Assembly (NCBI GenBank): GCA_964057225.1
Contig: OZ059898.1
Coordinates: 3,348,001-3,412,000, forward strand
Length of the DNA: 64,000 nt
Direction: 5' to 3'
Source: Auanema rhodensis
Lineage: Eukaryota > Nematoda > Chromadorea > Rhabditida > Rhabditidae
The position numbers were made by a program, and so were the translations under genes. This document shows, in pieces, positions 24,569 to 36,500 of the stretch. Positions within the stretch are counted from its first letter, which is position 1. Each line of letters starts with the position of its first letter. The notes under the pieces are model-generated. The model made no database searches. It saw only the letters and a list, made by a program, of their open reading frames with translations, and was not told the DNA's origin.

Positions 24569-25621
24569 TGTAGTATAGTGCATTCGATCCGGATTTTTAA
24601 GCTGCGTCGATCTGTGTTATCAGATTTGCGCTAGCTTAAAAATGCACCGAGATATCAACTGATATAAGTTCACAATTATATCCTCGATTTTCATCCTGAA
24701 GAATTAATTTTTTCGTTGAATAACATTGTCTATCGTCTTTGCCTTGAAAAAAGGAATCTAAAAACATCTACTTTTTGCTAAATTATTTTGAAATTTTCCG
24801 AAAAAATTTTTGTCAAAATGTTTTTGGAAGCAATGTTGAGTGTACATGGAAACTCAACATACACTAATGCATCATTTTTCAAACGATCATAACTAATTTT
24901 TGTATCAAGCGTTTCTTAATGTAGTATAGTGCATTCGATCCGGATTTTTAAGCTGCGTCGATCTGTGTTATCAGATTTGCGCTAGCTTAAAAATGCACCG
25001 AGATATCAACTGATATAAGTTCACACTTATATCCTCGATTTTCACCCTGAAGAAATAATTTTTTCGTTGAATAACATTGTCCATCGTCTTTGCCTTGAAA
25101 AAAGAAATCTAAAAACATCTACTTTTTGCTAAATTGTTTTGAAATTTTTCGAAAAAATTTTTGTCAAAATGTTTTTGGAAGCAATGTTGAGTGTACATGG
25201 AAACTCAACATACACTAATGCATCATTTTTCAAACGATCATAACTAATTTTTGTATCAAGCGTTTCTCAATGTAGTATAGTGCATTCGATCCGGATTTTT
25301 AAGCTGCGTCGATCTGTGTTATCAGATTTGCGCTAGCTTAAAAATGCACCGAGATATCAACTGATATAAGTTCACACTTATATCCTCGATTTTCACCCTG
25401 AAGAAATAATTTTTTCGTTGAATAACATTGTCCATCGTCTTTGCCTTGAAAAAAGAAATCTAAAAACATCTACTTTTTGCTAAATTATTTTGAAATTTTT
25501 CGAAAAAATTTTATGTCAAAATTTTTTGGAAGCAATGTTGAGTGTACATGGAAACTCAACATACACTAATGCATCATTTTTCAAACGATCATAACTAATT
25601 TTTGTATTAAGCGTTTTTCAA
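24569..25621. repeat. 3-unit block, copy 1 (repeated at 26323-27375)
   Basis: The three units are marked by CACAATTATATCC (24569), AAAGAAATC with AAATTGTTTTG (24920), and AAAGAAATC with a compensated indel pair, ATTTTATGTC and AAAATTTTTTGG (25271). The same three follow in the same order from 26323. The offset is 1754 bp, five units less one base, because the intervening unit at 25973 is 350 bp. The first two units are also a copy of 23867-24568. Confidence 0.88.
25271..25621. repeat. 351-bp unit carrying a compensated +1/-1 indel pair
   Basis: An A is inserted (TTTTATGTC for TTTTTGTC) and a G lost (AAAATTTTTTGG), leaving the length at 351. The unit at 27025-27375 has the identical pair plus CACCTAGATA (normally CACCGAGATA), so it is a copy made after both indels. 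Confidence 0.87.
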
Positions 25622-25972
25622 TGTAGTATAGTGCATTCGATGCGGATTTTTAAGCTGCGTCGATCTGTGTTATCAGATTTGCGCTAGCTTAAAAATGCAC
25701 CGAGATATCAACTGATATAAGTTCACACTTATATCCTCGATTTTCATCCTGAAGAATTAATTTTTTCGTTGAATAACATTGTCCATCGTCTTTGCCTTGA
25801 GAAATGGAATCTAAAAACATCTACTTTTTGCTAAATTATTTTGAAATTTTTCGAAAAAATTTTTGTCAAAATGTTTTTGGAAGCAATGTTGAGTGTACAT
25901 GGAAACTCAACATACACTAATGCATCATTTTTCAAACGATCATAACTAATTTTTGTATCAAGCGTTTCTCAA

Positions 25973-26322
25973 TGTAGTATAGTGCATTCGATTCGGATTT
26001 TTAAGCTGCGTCGATCTGTGTTATCAGATTTGCGCTAGCTTAAAAATGCACCGAGATATCAACTGATATAAGTTCACACTTATATCCTCGATTTTCACCC
26101 TGAAGAAATAATTTTTTCGTTGAATAACATTGTCCATCGTCTTTGCCTTGAAAAAAGAAATCTAAAAACATCTACTTTTTGCTAAATTATTTTGAAATTT
26201 TTCGAAAAAATTTTTGTCAAAATTTTTTGGAAGCAATGTTGAGTGTACATGGAAACTCAACATACACTAATGCATCATTTTTCAAACGATCATAACTAAT
26301 TTTTGTATCAAGCGTTTCTCAA
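25973..26322. repeat. 350-bp unit with GATTCGG head
   Basis: It has TCAAAATTTTTTGG (one base lost) and the AAAGAAATC allele. Its head reads CGATTCGG, a private variant at the usually G/C position 21. Confidence 0.85.
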
Positions 26323-27375
26323 TGTAGTATAGTGCATTCGATCCGGATTTTTAAGCTGCGTCGATCTGTGTTATCAGATTTGCGCTAGCTTAAAAATGCA
26401 CCGAGATATCAACTGATATAAGTTCACAATTATATCCTCGATTTTCATCCTGAAGAATTAATTTTTTCGTTGAATAACATTGTCTATCGTCTTTGCCTTG
26501 AAAAAAGGAATCTAAAAACATCTACTTTTTGCTAAATTATTTTGAAATTTTCCGAAAAAATTTTTGTCAAAATGTTTTTGGAAGCAATGTTGAGTGTACA
26601 TGGAAACTCAACATACACTAATGCATCATTTTTCAAACGATCATAACTAATTTTTGTATCAAGCGTTTCTTAATGTAGTATAGTGCATTCGATCCGGATT
26701 TTTAAGCTGCGTCGATCTGTGTTATCAGATTTGCGCTAGCTTAAAAATGCACCGAGATATCAACTGATATAAGTTCACACTTATATCCTCGATTTTCACC
26801 CTGAAGAAATAATTTTTTCGTTGAATAACATTGTCCATCGTCTTTGCCTTGAAAAAAGAAATCTAAAAACATCTACTTTTTGCTAAATTGTTTTGAAATT
26901 TTTCGAAAAAATTTTTGTCAAAATGTTTTTGGAAGCAATGTTGAGTGTACATGGAAACTCAACATACACTAATGCATCATTTTTCAAACGATCATAACTA
27001 ATTTTTGTATCAAGCGTTTCTCAATGTAGTATAGTGCATTCGATCCGGATTTTTAAGCTGCGTCGATCTGTGTTATCAGATTTGCGCTAGCTTAAAAATG
27101 CACCTAGATATCAACTGATATAAGTTCACACTTATATCCTCGATTTTCACCCTGAAGAAATAATTTTTTCGTTGAATAACATTGTCCATCGTCTTTGCCT
27201 TGAAAAAAGAAATCTAAAAACATCTACTTTTTGCTAAATTATTTTGAAATTTTTCGAAAAAATTTTATGTCAAAATTTTTTGGAAGCAATGTTGAGTGTA
27301 CATGGAAACTCAACATACACTAATGCATCATTTTTCAAACGATCATAACTAATTTTTGTATTAAGCGTTTTTCAA
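26323..27375. repeat. 3-unit block, copy 2 (repeat of 24569-25621)
   Basis: Same order of marks as copy 1: CACAATTATATCC, then AAATTGTTTTG, then the ATTTTATGTC/AAAATTTTTTGG unit. The one private difference I noticed is CACCTAGATA in the last unit. Confidence 0.88.
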
Positions 27376-28077
27376 TGTAGTATAGTGCATTCGATGCGGA
27401 TTTTTAAGCTGCGTCGATCTGTGTTATCAGATTTGCGCTAGCTTAAAAATGCACCGAGATATCAACTGATATAAGTTCACACTTATATCCTCGATTTTCA
27501 TCCTGAAGAATTAATTTTTTCGTTGAATAACATTGTCTATCGTCTTTGCCTTGAAAAAAGGAATCTAAAAACATCTACTTTTTGCTAAATTATTTTGAAA
27601 TTTTCCGAAAAAATTTTTGTCAAAATGTTTTTGGAAGCAATGTTGAGTGTACATGGAAACTCAACATACACTAATGCATCATTTTTCAAACGATCATAAC
27701 TAATTTTTGTATCAAGCGTTTCTCAATGTAGTATAGTGCATTCGATCCGGATTTTTAAGCTGCGTCGATCTGTGTTATCAGATTTGCGCTAGCTTAAAAA
27801 TGCACCGAGATATCAACTGATATAAGTTCACACTTATATCCTCGATTTTCACCCTGAAGAAATAATTTTTTCGTTGACTAACATTGTCCATCGTCTTTGC
27901 CTTGAAAAAAGGAATCTAAAAACATCTACTTTTTGCTAAATTATTTTGAAATTTTTCGAAAAAATTTTTGTCAAAATGTTTTTGGAAGCAATGTTGAGTG
28001 TACATGGAAACTCAACATACACTAATGCATCATTTTTCAAACGATCATAACTAATTTTTGTATTAAGCTTTTCTCAA
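27376..28077. repeat. 2-unit block with TTGACTAAC, copied at 30183-30884
   Basis: The first unit has CATCCTG, TCTATCG, AAGGAATC and TTTTCC. The second has the rare TTGACTAACATTG in place of TTGAATAACATTG and the tail TATTAAGCTTTTC. The same pair recurs at 30183-30884, eight units later less one base (a 350-bp unit at 28429 lies between). The following CATCCTG unit matches only partly (TCGAATC at 28078, TCAAATC at 30885). Confidence 0.85.
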
Positions 28078-28428
28078 TGTAGTATAGTGCATTCGATGCG
28101 GATTTTTAAGCTGCGTCGATCTGTGTTATCAGATTTGCGCTAGCTTAAAAATGCACCGAGATATCAACTGATATAAGTTCACACTTATATCCTCGATTTT
28201 CATCCTGAAGAATTAATTTTTTCGTTGAATAACATTGTCCATCGTCTTTGCCTTGAAAAATCGAATCTAAAAACATCTACTTTTCGCTAAATTATTTTGA
28301 AATTTTTCGAAAAAATTTTTGTCAAAATGTTTTTGGAAGCAATGTTGAGTGTACATGGAAACTCAACATACACTAATGCATCATTTTTCAAACGATCATA
28401 ACTAATTTTTGTATCAAGCGTTTTTCAA

Positions 28429-28778
28429 TGTAGTATAGTGCATTCGATCCGGATTTTCAAGCTGCGTCGATCTGTGTTATCAGATTTGCGCTAGCTTAAA
28501 AATGCACCGAGATATCAACTGATATAAGTTCACACTTATATCCTCGATTTTCACCCTGAAGAAATAATTTTTTCGTTGAATAACATTGTCCATCGTCTTT
28601 GCCTTGAAAAAAGGAATCTAAAAACATCTACTTTTTGCTAAATTATTTTGAAATTTTTCGAAAAAATTTTTGTCAAAATTTTTTGGAAGCAATGTTGAGT
28701 GTACATGGAAACTCAACATACACTAATGCATCATTTTTCAAACGATCATAACTAATTTTTGTATTAAGCGTTTTTCAA
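28429..28778. repeat. 350-bp unit with TTTTCAAGC
   Basis: It has the same one-base loss (TCAAAATTTTTTGG) as those at 23517 and 25973 but a different background (CCGG head with TTTTCAAGC). This suggests the deletion was moved between backgrounds or arose again in the T run. Confidence 0.85.
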
Positions 28779-31586
28779 TGTAGTATAGTGCATCCGATGC
28801 GGATTTTTAAGCTGCGTCGATCTGTGTTATCAGATTTGCGCTAGCTTAAAAATGCACCGAGATATCAACTGATATAAGTTCACACTTATATCCTCGATTT
28901 TCATCCTGAAGAATTAATTTTTTCGTTGAATAACATTGTCCATCGTCTTTGCCTTGAAAAATCAAATCTAAAAACATCTACTTTTCGCTAAATTATTTTG
29001 AAATTTTTCGAAAAAATTTTTGTCAAAATGTTTTTGGAAGCAATGTTGAGTGTACATGGAAACTCAACATACACTAATGCATCATTTTTCAAACGATCAT
29101 AACTAATTTTTGTATCAAGCGTTTTTCAATGTAGTATAGTGCATTCGATGCGGATTTTTAAGCTGCGTCGATCTGTGTTATCAGATTTGCGCTAGCTTAA
29201 AAATGCACCGAGATATCAACTGATATAAGTTCACACTTATATCCTCGATTTTCACCCTGAAGAATTAATTTTCTCGTTGAATAACATTGTCCATCGTCTT
29301 TGCCTTGAAAAAAGGAATCTAAAAACATCTACTTTTTGCTAAATTATTTTGAAATTTTCCGAAAAAATTTTTGTCAAAATGTTTTTGGAAGCAATGTTGA
29401 GTGTACATGGAAACTCAACATACACTAATGCATCATTTTTCAAACGATCATAACTAATTTTTGTATTAAGCGTTTTTCAATGTAGTATAGTGCATTCGAT
29501 GCGGATTTTTAAGCTGCGTCGATCTGTGTTATCAGATTTGCGCTAGCTTAAAAATGCACCGAGATATCAACTGATATAAGTTCACACTTATATCCTCGAT
29601 TTTCACCCTGAAGAATTAATTTTCTCGTTGAATAACATTGTCCATCGTCTTTGCCTTGAAAAAAGGAATCTAAAAACATCTACTTTTTGCTAAATTATTT
29701 TGAAATTTTTCGAAAAAAGTTTTGTCAAAATGTTTTTGGAAGCAATGTTGAGTGTACATGGAAACTCAACATACACTAATGCATCATTTTTCAAACGATC
29801 ATAACTAATTTTTGTATTAAGCTTTTCTCAATGTAGTATAGTGCATTCGATGCGGATTTTCAAGCTGCGTCGATCTGTGTTATCAGATTTGCGCTAGCTT
29901 AAAAATGCACCGAGATATCAACTGATATAAGTTCACACTTATATCCTCGATTTTCACCCTGAAGAATTAATTTTTTCGTTGAATAACATTGTCTATCGTC
30001 TTTGCCTTGAAAAATGGAATCCAAAAACATCTACTTTTTGCTAAATTATTTTGAAATTTTTCGAAAAAATTTTTGTCAAAATGTTTTTGGAAGCAATGTT
30101 GAGTGTACATGGAAACTCAACATACACTAATGCATCATTTTTCAAACGATCATAACTAATTTTTGTATCAAGCGTTTTTCAATGTAGTATAGTGCATTCG
30201 ATGCGGATTTTTAAGCTGCGTCGATCTGTGTTATCAGATTTGCGCTAGCTTAAAAATGCACCGAGATATCAACTGATATAAGTTCACACTTATATCCTCG
30301 ATTTTCATCCTGAAGAATTAATTTTTTCGTTGAATAACATTGTCTATCGTCTTTGCCTTGAAAAAAGGAATCTAAAAACATCTACTTTTTGCTAAATTAT
30401 TTTGAAATTTTCCGAAAAAATTTTTGTCAAAATGTTTTTGGAAGCAATGTTGAGTGTACATGGAAACTCAACATACACTAATGCATCATTTTTCAAACGA
30501 TCATAACTAATTTTTGTATCAAGCGTTTCTCAATGTAGTATAGTGCATTCGATCCGGATTTTTAAGCTGCGTCGATCTGTGTTATCAGATTTGCGCTAGC
30601 TTAAAAATGCACCGAGATATCAACTGATATAAGTTCACACTTATATCCTCGATTTTCACCCTGAAGAAATAATTTTTTCGTTGACTAACATTGTCCATCG
30701 TCTTTGCCTTGAAAAAAGGAATCTAAAAACATCTACTTTTTGCTAAATTATTTTGAAATTTTTCGAAAAAATTTTTGTCAAAATGTTTTTGGAAGCAATG
30801 TTGAGTGTACATGGAAACTCAACATACACTAATGCATCATTTTTCAAACGATCATAACTAATTTTTGTATTAAGCTTTTCTCAATGTAGTATAGTGCATT
30901 CGATGCGGATTTTTAAGCTGCGTCGATCTGTGTTATCAGATTTGCGCTAGCTTAAAAATGCACCGAGATATCAACTGATATAAGTTCACACTTATATCCT
31001 CGATTTTCATCCTGAAGAATTAATTTTTTCGTTGAATAACATTGTCCATCGTCTTTGCCTTGAAAAATCAAATCTAAAAACATCTACTTTTCGCTAAATT
31101 ATTTTGAAATTTTTCGAAAAAATTTTTGTCAAAATGTTTTTGGAAGCAATGTTGAGTGTACATGGAAACTCAACATACACTAATGCATCATTTTTCAAAC
31201 GATCATAACTAATTTTTGTATCAAGCGTTTTTCAATGTAGTATAGTGCATTCGATGCGGATTTTTAAGCTGCGTCGATCTGTGTTATCAGATTTGCGCTA
31301 GCTTAAAAATGCACCGAGATATCAACTGATATAAGTTCACACTTATATCCTCGATTTTCACCCTGAAGAATTAATTTTCTCGTTGAATAACATTGTCCAT
31401 CGTCTTTGCCTTGAAAAAAGGAATCTAAAAACATCTACTTTTTGCTAAATTATTTTGAAATTTTCCGAAAAAATTTTTGTCAAAATGTTTTTGGAAGCAA
31501 TGTTGAGTGTACATGGAAACTCAACATACACTAATGCATCATTTTTCAAACGATCATAACTAATTTTTGTATTAAGCGTTTTTCAA

Positions 31587-34500
31587 TGTAGTATAGTGCA
31601 TTCGATGCGGATTTTCAAGCTGCGTCGATCTGTGTTATCAGATTTGCGCTAGCTTAAAAATGCACCGAGATATCAACTGATATAAGTTCACACTTATATC
31701 CTCGATTTTCATCCTGAAGAATTAATTTTTTCGTTGAATAACATTGTCCATCGTCTTTGCCTTGAAAAATCAAATCTAAAAACATCTACTTTTCGCTAAA
31801 TTATTTTGAAATTTTTCGAAAAAATTTTTGTCAAAATGTTTTTGGAAGCAATGTTGAGTGTACATGGAAACTCAACATACACTAATGCATCATTTTTCAA
31901 ACGATCATAACTAATTTTTGTATCAAGCGTTTTTCAATGTAGTATAGTGCATTCGATGCGGATTTTTAAGCTGCGTCGATCTGTGTTATCAGATTTGCGC
32001 TAGCTTAAAAATGCACCGAGATATCAACTGATATAAGTTCACACTTATATCCTCGATTTTCACCCTGAAGAATTAATTTTCTCGTTGAATAACATTGTCC
32101 ATCGTCTTTGCCTTGAAAAAAGGAATCTAAAAACATCTACTTTTTGCTAAATTATTTTGAAATTTTCCGAAAAAATTTTTGTCAAAATGTTTTTGGAAGC
32201 AATGTTGAGTGTACATGGAAACTCAACATACACTAATGCATCATTTTTCAAACGATCATAACTAATTTTTGTATTAAGCGTTTTTCAATGTAGTATAGTG
32301 CATTCGATGCGGATTTTTAAGCTGCGTCGATCTGTGTTATCAGATTTGCGCTAGCTTAAAAATGCACCGAGATATCAACTGATATAAGTTCACACTTATA
32401 TCCTCGATTTTCACCCTGAAGAATTAATTTTCTCGTTGAATAACATTGTCCATCGTCTTTGCCTTGAAAAAAGGAATCTAAAAACATCTACTTTTTGCTA
32501 AATTATTTTGAAATTTTTCGAAAAAAGTTTTGTCAAAATGTTTTTGGAAGCAATGTTGAGTGTACATGGAAACTCAACATACACTAATGCATCATTTTTC
32601 AAACGATCATAACTAATTTTTGTATTAAGCTTTTCTCAATGTAGTATAGTGCATTCGATGCGGATTTTCAAGCTGCGTCGATCTGTGTTATCAGATTTGC
32701 GCTAGCTTAAAAATGCACCGAGATATCAACTGATATAAGTTCACACTTATATCTTCGATTTTCACCCTGAAGAAATAATTTTTTCGTTGAATAACATTGT
32801 CCATCGTCTTTGCTTTGAAAAAAGGAATCTAAAAACATCTACTTTTTGCTAAATTATTTTGAAATTTTTCGAAAAAAGTTTTGTCAAAATGTTTTTGGAA
32901 GCAATGTTGAGTGTACATGGAAACTCAACATACACTAATGCATCATTTTTCAAACGATCATAACTAATTTTTGTATTAAGCTTTTCTCAATGTAGTATAG
33001 TGCATTCGATGCGGATTTTCAAGCTGCGTCGATCTGTGTTATCAGATTTGCGCTAGCTTAAAAATGCACCGAGATATCAACTGATACAAGTTCACACTTA
33101 TATCTTCGATTTTCACCCTGAAGAAATAATTTTTTCGTTGAATAACATTGTCCATCGTCTTTGCTTTGAAAAAAGGATTCTAAAAACATCTACTTTTTGC
33201 TAAATTATTTTGAAATTTTTCGAAAAAATTTTTGTCAAAATGTTTTTGGAAGCAATGTTGAGTGTACATGGAAACTCAACATACACTAATGCATCATTTT
33301 TCAAACGATCATAACTAATTTTTGTATCAAGCGTTTCTTAATGTTGTATAGTGCATTCGATCCGGATTTTTAAGCTGCGTCGATCTGTGTTATCAGATTT
33401 GCGCTAGCTTAAAAATGCACCGAGATATCAACTGATATAAGTTCACACTTATATCCTCGATTTTCACCCTGAAGAAATAATTTTTTCGTTGAATAACATC
33501 GTCCATCGTCTTTGCCTTGAAAAAAGGAATCTAAAAACATCTACTTTCTGCTAAATTATTTTGAAATTTTTCGAAAAAATTTTTGTCAAAATGTTTTTGG
33601 AAGCAATGTTGAGTGTACATGGAAACTCAACATACACTAATGCATCATTTTTCAAACGATCATAACTAATTTTTGTATCAAGCGTTCCTCAATGTAGTAA
33701 AGTGCATTCGATGCGGATTTTTAAGCTGCGTCGATCTGTGTTATCAGATTTGCGCTAGCTTAAAAATGCACCGAGATATCAACTGATATAAGTTCACACT
33801 TATATCCTCGATTTTCACCCTGAAGAATTAATTTGTTCGTTGAATAACATTGTCTATCGTCTTTGCCTTGAGAAATGGAATCTAAAAACATCTACTTTTT
33901 GCTAAATTATTCTGAAATTTTTCGAAAAAATTTTTGTCAAAATGTTTTTGGAAGCAATGTTGAGTGTACATGGAAACTCAACATACACTAATGCATCATT
34001 TTTCAAACGATCATAACTAATTTTTGTATCAAGCGTTTTTCAATGTAGTATAGTGCATTCGATCCGGATTTTCAAGCTGCGTCGATCTGTGTTATCAGAT
34101 TTGCGCTAGCTTAAAAATGCACCGAGATATCAACTGATACAAGTTCACACTTATATCTTCGATTTTCACCCTGAAGAAATAATTTTTTCGTTGAATAACA
34201 TTGTCCATCGTCTTTGCTTTGAAAAAAGGATTCTAAAAACATCTACTTTTTGCTAAATTATTTTGAAATTTTTCGAAAAAAGTTTTGTCAAAATGTTTTT
34301 GGAAGCAATGTTGAGTGTACATGGAAACTCAACATACACTAATGCATCATTTTTCAAACGATCATAACTAATTTTTGTATTAAGCGTTTTTCAATGTAGT
34401 ATAGTGCATTCGATGCGGATTTTTAAGCTGCGTCGATCTTTGTTATCAGATTTGCGCTAGCTTAAAAATGCACCGAGATATCAACTGATACAAGTTCACA

Positions 34501-36500
34501 CTTATATCTTCGATTTTCACCCTGAAGAAATAATTTTTTCGTTGAATAACATTGTCCATCGTCTTTGCTTTGAAAAAAGGATTCTAAAAACATCTACTTT
34601 TTGCTAAATTATCTTGAAATTTTTCGAAAAAATTTTTGTCAAAATGTTTTTGGAAGCAATGTTGAGTGTACATGGAAACTCAACATACACTAATGCATCA
34701 TTTTTCAAACGATCATAACTAATTTTTGTATCAAGCGTTTCTTAATGTTGTATAGTGCATTCGATCCGGATTTTTAAGCTGCGTCGATCTGTGTTATCAG
34801 ATTTGCGCTAGCTTAAAAATGCACCGAGATATCAACTGATATAAGTTCACACTTATATCCTCGATTTTCACCCTGAAGAAATAATTTTTTCGTTGAATAA
34901 CATCGTCCATCGTCTTTGCCTTGAAAAAAGGAATCTAAAAACATCTACTTTCTGCTAAATTATTTTGAAATTTTTCGAAAAAATTTTTGTCAAAATGTTT
35001 TTGGAAGCAATGTTGAGTGTACATGGAAACTCAACATACACTAATGCATCATTTTTCAAACGATCATAACTAATTTTTGTATTAAGCGTTTCTCAATGTA
35101 GTAAAGTGCATTCGATGCGGATTTTTAAGCTGCGTCGATCTGTGTTATCAGATTTGCGCTAGCTTAAAAATGCACCGAGATATCAACTGATATAAGTTCA
35201 CACTTATATCCTCGATTTTCACCCTGAAGAAATAATTTTTTCGTTGAATAACATCGTCCATCGTCTTTGCCTTGAAAAAAGGAATCTAAAAACATCTACT
35301 TTCTGCTAAATTATTTTGAAATTTTTCGAAAAAATTTTTGTCAAAATGTTTTTGGAAGCAATGTTGAGTGTACATGGAAACTCAACATACACTAATGCAT
35401 CATTTTTCAAACGATCATAACTAATTTTTGTATCAAGCGTTTCTTAATGTTGTATAGTGCATTCGATCCGGATTTTTAAGCTGCGTCGATCTGTGTTATC
35501 AGATTTGCGCTAGCTTAAAAATGCACCGAGATATCAACTGATATAAGTTCACACTTATATCCTCGATTTTCACCCTGAAGAAATAATTTTTTCGTTGAAT
35601 AACATCGTCCATCGTCTTTGCCTTGAAAAAAGGAATCTAAAAACATCTACTTTCTGCTAAATTATTTTGAAATTTTTCGAAAAAATTTTTGTCAAAATGT
35701 TTTTGGAAGCAATGTTGAGTGTACATGGAAACTCAACATACACTAATGCATCATTTTTCAAACGATCATAACTAATTTTTGTATTAAGCGTTTCTCAATG
35801 TAGTAAAGTGCATTCGATGCGGATTTTTAAGCTGCGTCGATCTGTGTTATCAGATTTGCGCTAGCTTAAAAATGCACCGAGATATCAACTGATATAAGTT
35901 CACACTTATATCCTCGATTTTCACCCTGAAGAATTAATTTGTTCGTTGAATAACATTGTCTATCGTCTTTGCCTTGAGAAATGGAATCTAAAAACATCTA
36001 CTTTTTGCTAAATTATTCTGAAATTTTTCGAAAAAATTTTTGTCAAAATGTTTTTGGAAGCAATGTTGAGTGTACATGGAAACTCAACATACACTAATGC
36101 ATCATTTTTCAAACGATCATAACTAATTTTTGTATTAAGCGTTTCTCAATGTAGTAAAGTGCATTCGATGCGGATTTTTAAGCTGCGTCGATCTTTGTTA
36201 TCAGATTTGCGCTAGCTTAAAAATGCACCGAGATATCAACTGATACAAGTTCACACTTATATCTTCGATTTTCACCCTGAAGAAATAATTTTTTCGTTGA
36301 ATAACATTGTCCATCGTCTTTGCCTTGAAAAAAGGAATCTAAAAACATCTACTTTTTGCTAAATTATTTTGAAATTTTCCGAAAAAATTTTTGTCAAAAT
36401 GTTTTTGGAAGCAATGTTGAGTGTACATGGAAACTCAACATACACTAATGCATCATTTTTCAAACGATCATAACTAATTTTTGTATTAAGCGTTTTTCAA
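31587..36500. repeat. ~14-unit imperfect higher-order repeat, copy 1
   Basis: Unit order by mark: TTTTCAAGC with CATCCTG and TCAAATC (31587); TTTTCTCG units (31938, 32289); TTTTCAAGC with ATCTTCG (32640, 32991); B with CTTTCTGCT and GCGTTCCTC (33342); D (33693); CCGG with TTTTCAAGC (34044); CTTTGTTATC (34395); B (34746); D/B chimera (35097); B (35448); D (35799); and a junction chimera (36150). The second copy begins at 36501 with the same first unit. Confidence 0.8.
36150..36500. repeat. Chimeric unit at the junction of the two ~5-kb copies
   Basis: The left part has a D head (TGTAGTAAAG), CTTTGTTATC, GATACAAG, ATCTTCG and GAAATAATT, like units at 34395 and 38607. The right part has GCCTTGAAAAAAGGAATC, TTTTCCG and TATTAAGCGTTTTT, like the unit at 31236 that precedes copy 1. 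The switch lies between about 36287 and 36324. The next unit (36501) matches 31587, so this unit marks the crossover that made the second copy. Confidence 0.8.

Larger units (their letters stand above)
18253..29831. repeat. Zone of CCGG-head, AAAGAAATC and CATCCTG units with indels (units 52-84)
   Basis: Units here mostly carry the head TGTAGTATAG, with TCCGGA in many. The distinctive alleles are ACATCGTCC with AAAAAAGGAATC (18253 and 18604, apparently identical), AAAAAAGAAATC (22113, 24218, 24920, 25271, 25973, 26674, 27025), CACAATTATATCC (23867, 24569, 26323), AAATTGTTTTG (24218, 24920, 26674) and CATCCTG with TCGAATC or TCAAATC. Four of the five 350-bp units of the window lie in this zone. 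Short-range copying is frequent: 23867-24568 is repeated at 24569-25270, and 24569-25621 is repeated at 26323-27375. The GGTAAACT and TGTATTATAG alleles of the previous zone are absent. Confidence 0.82.
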
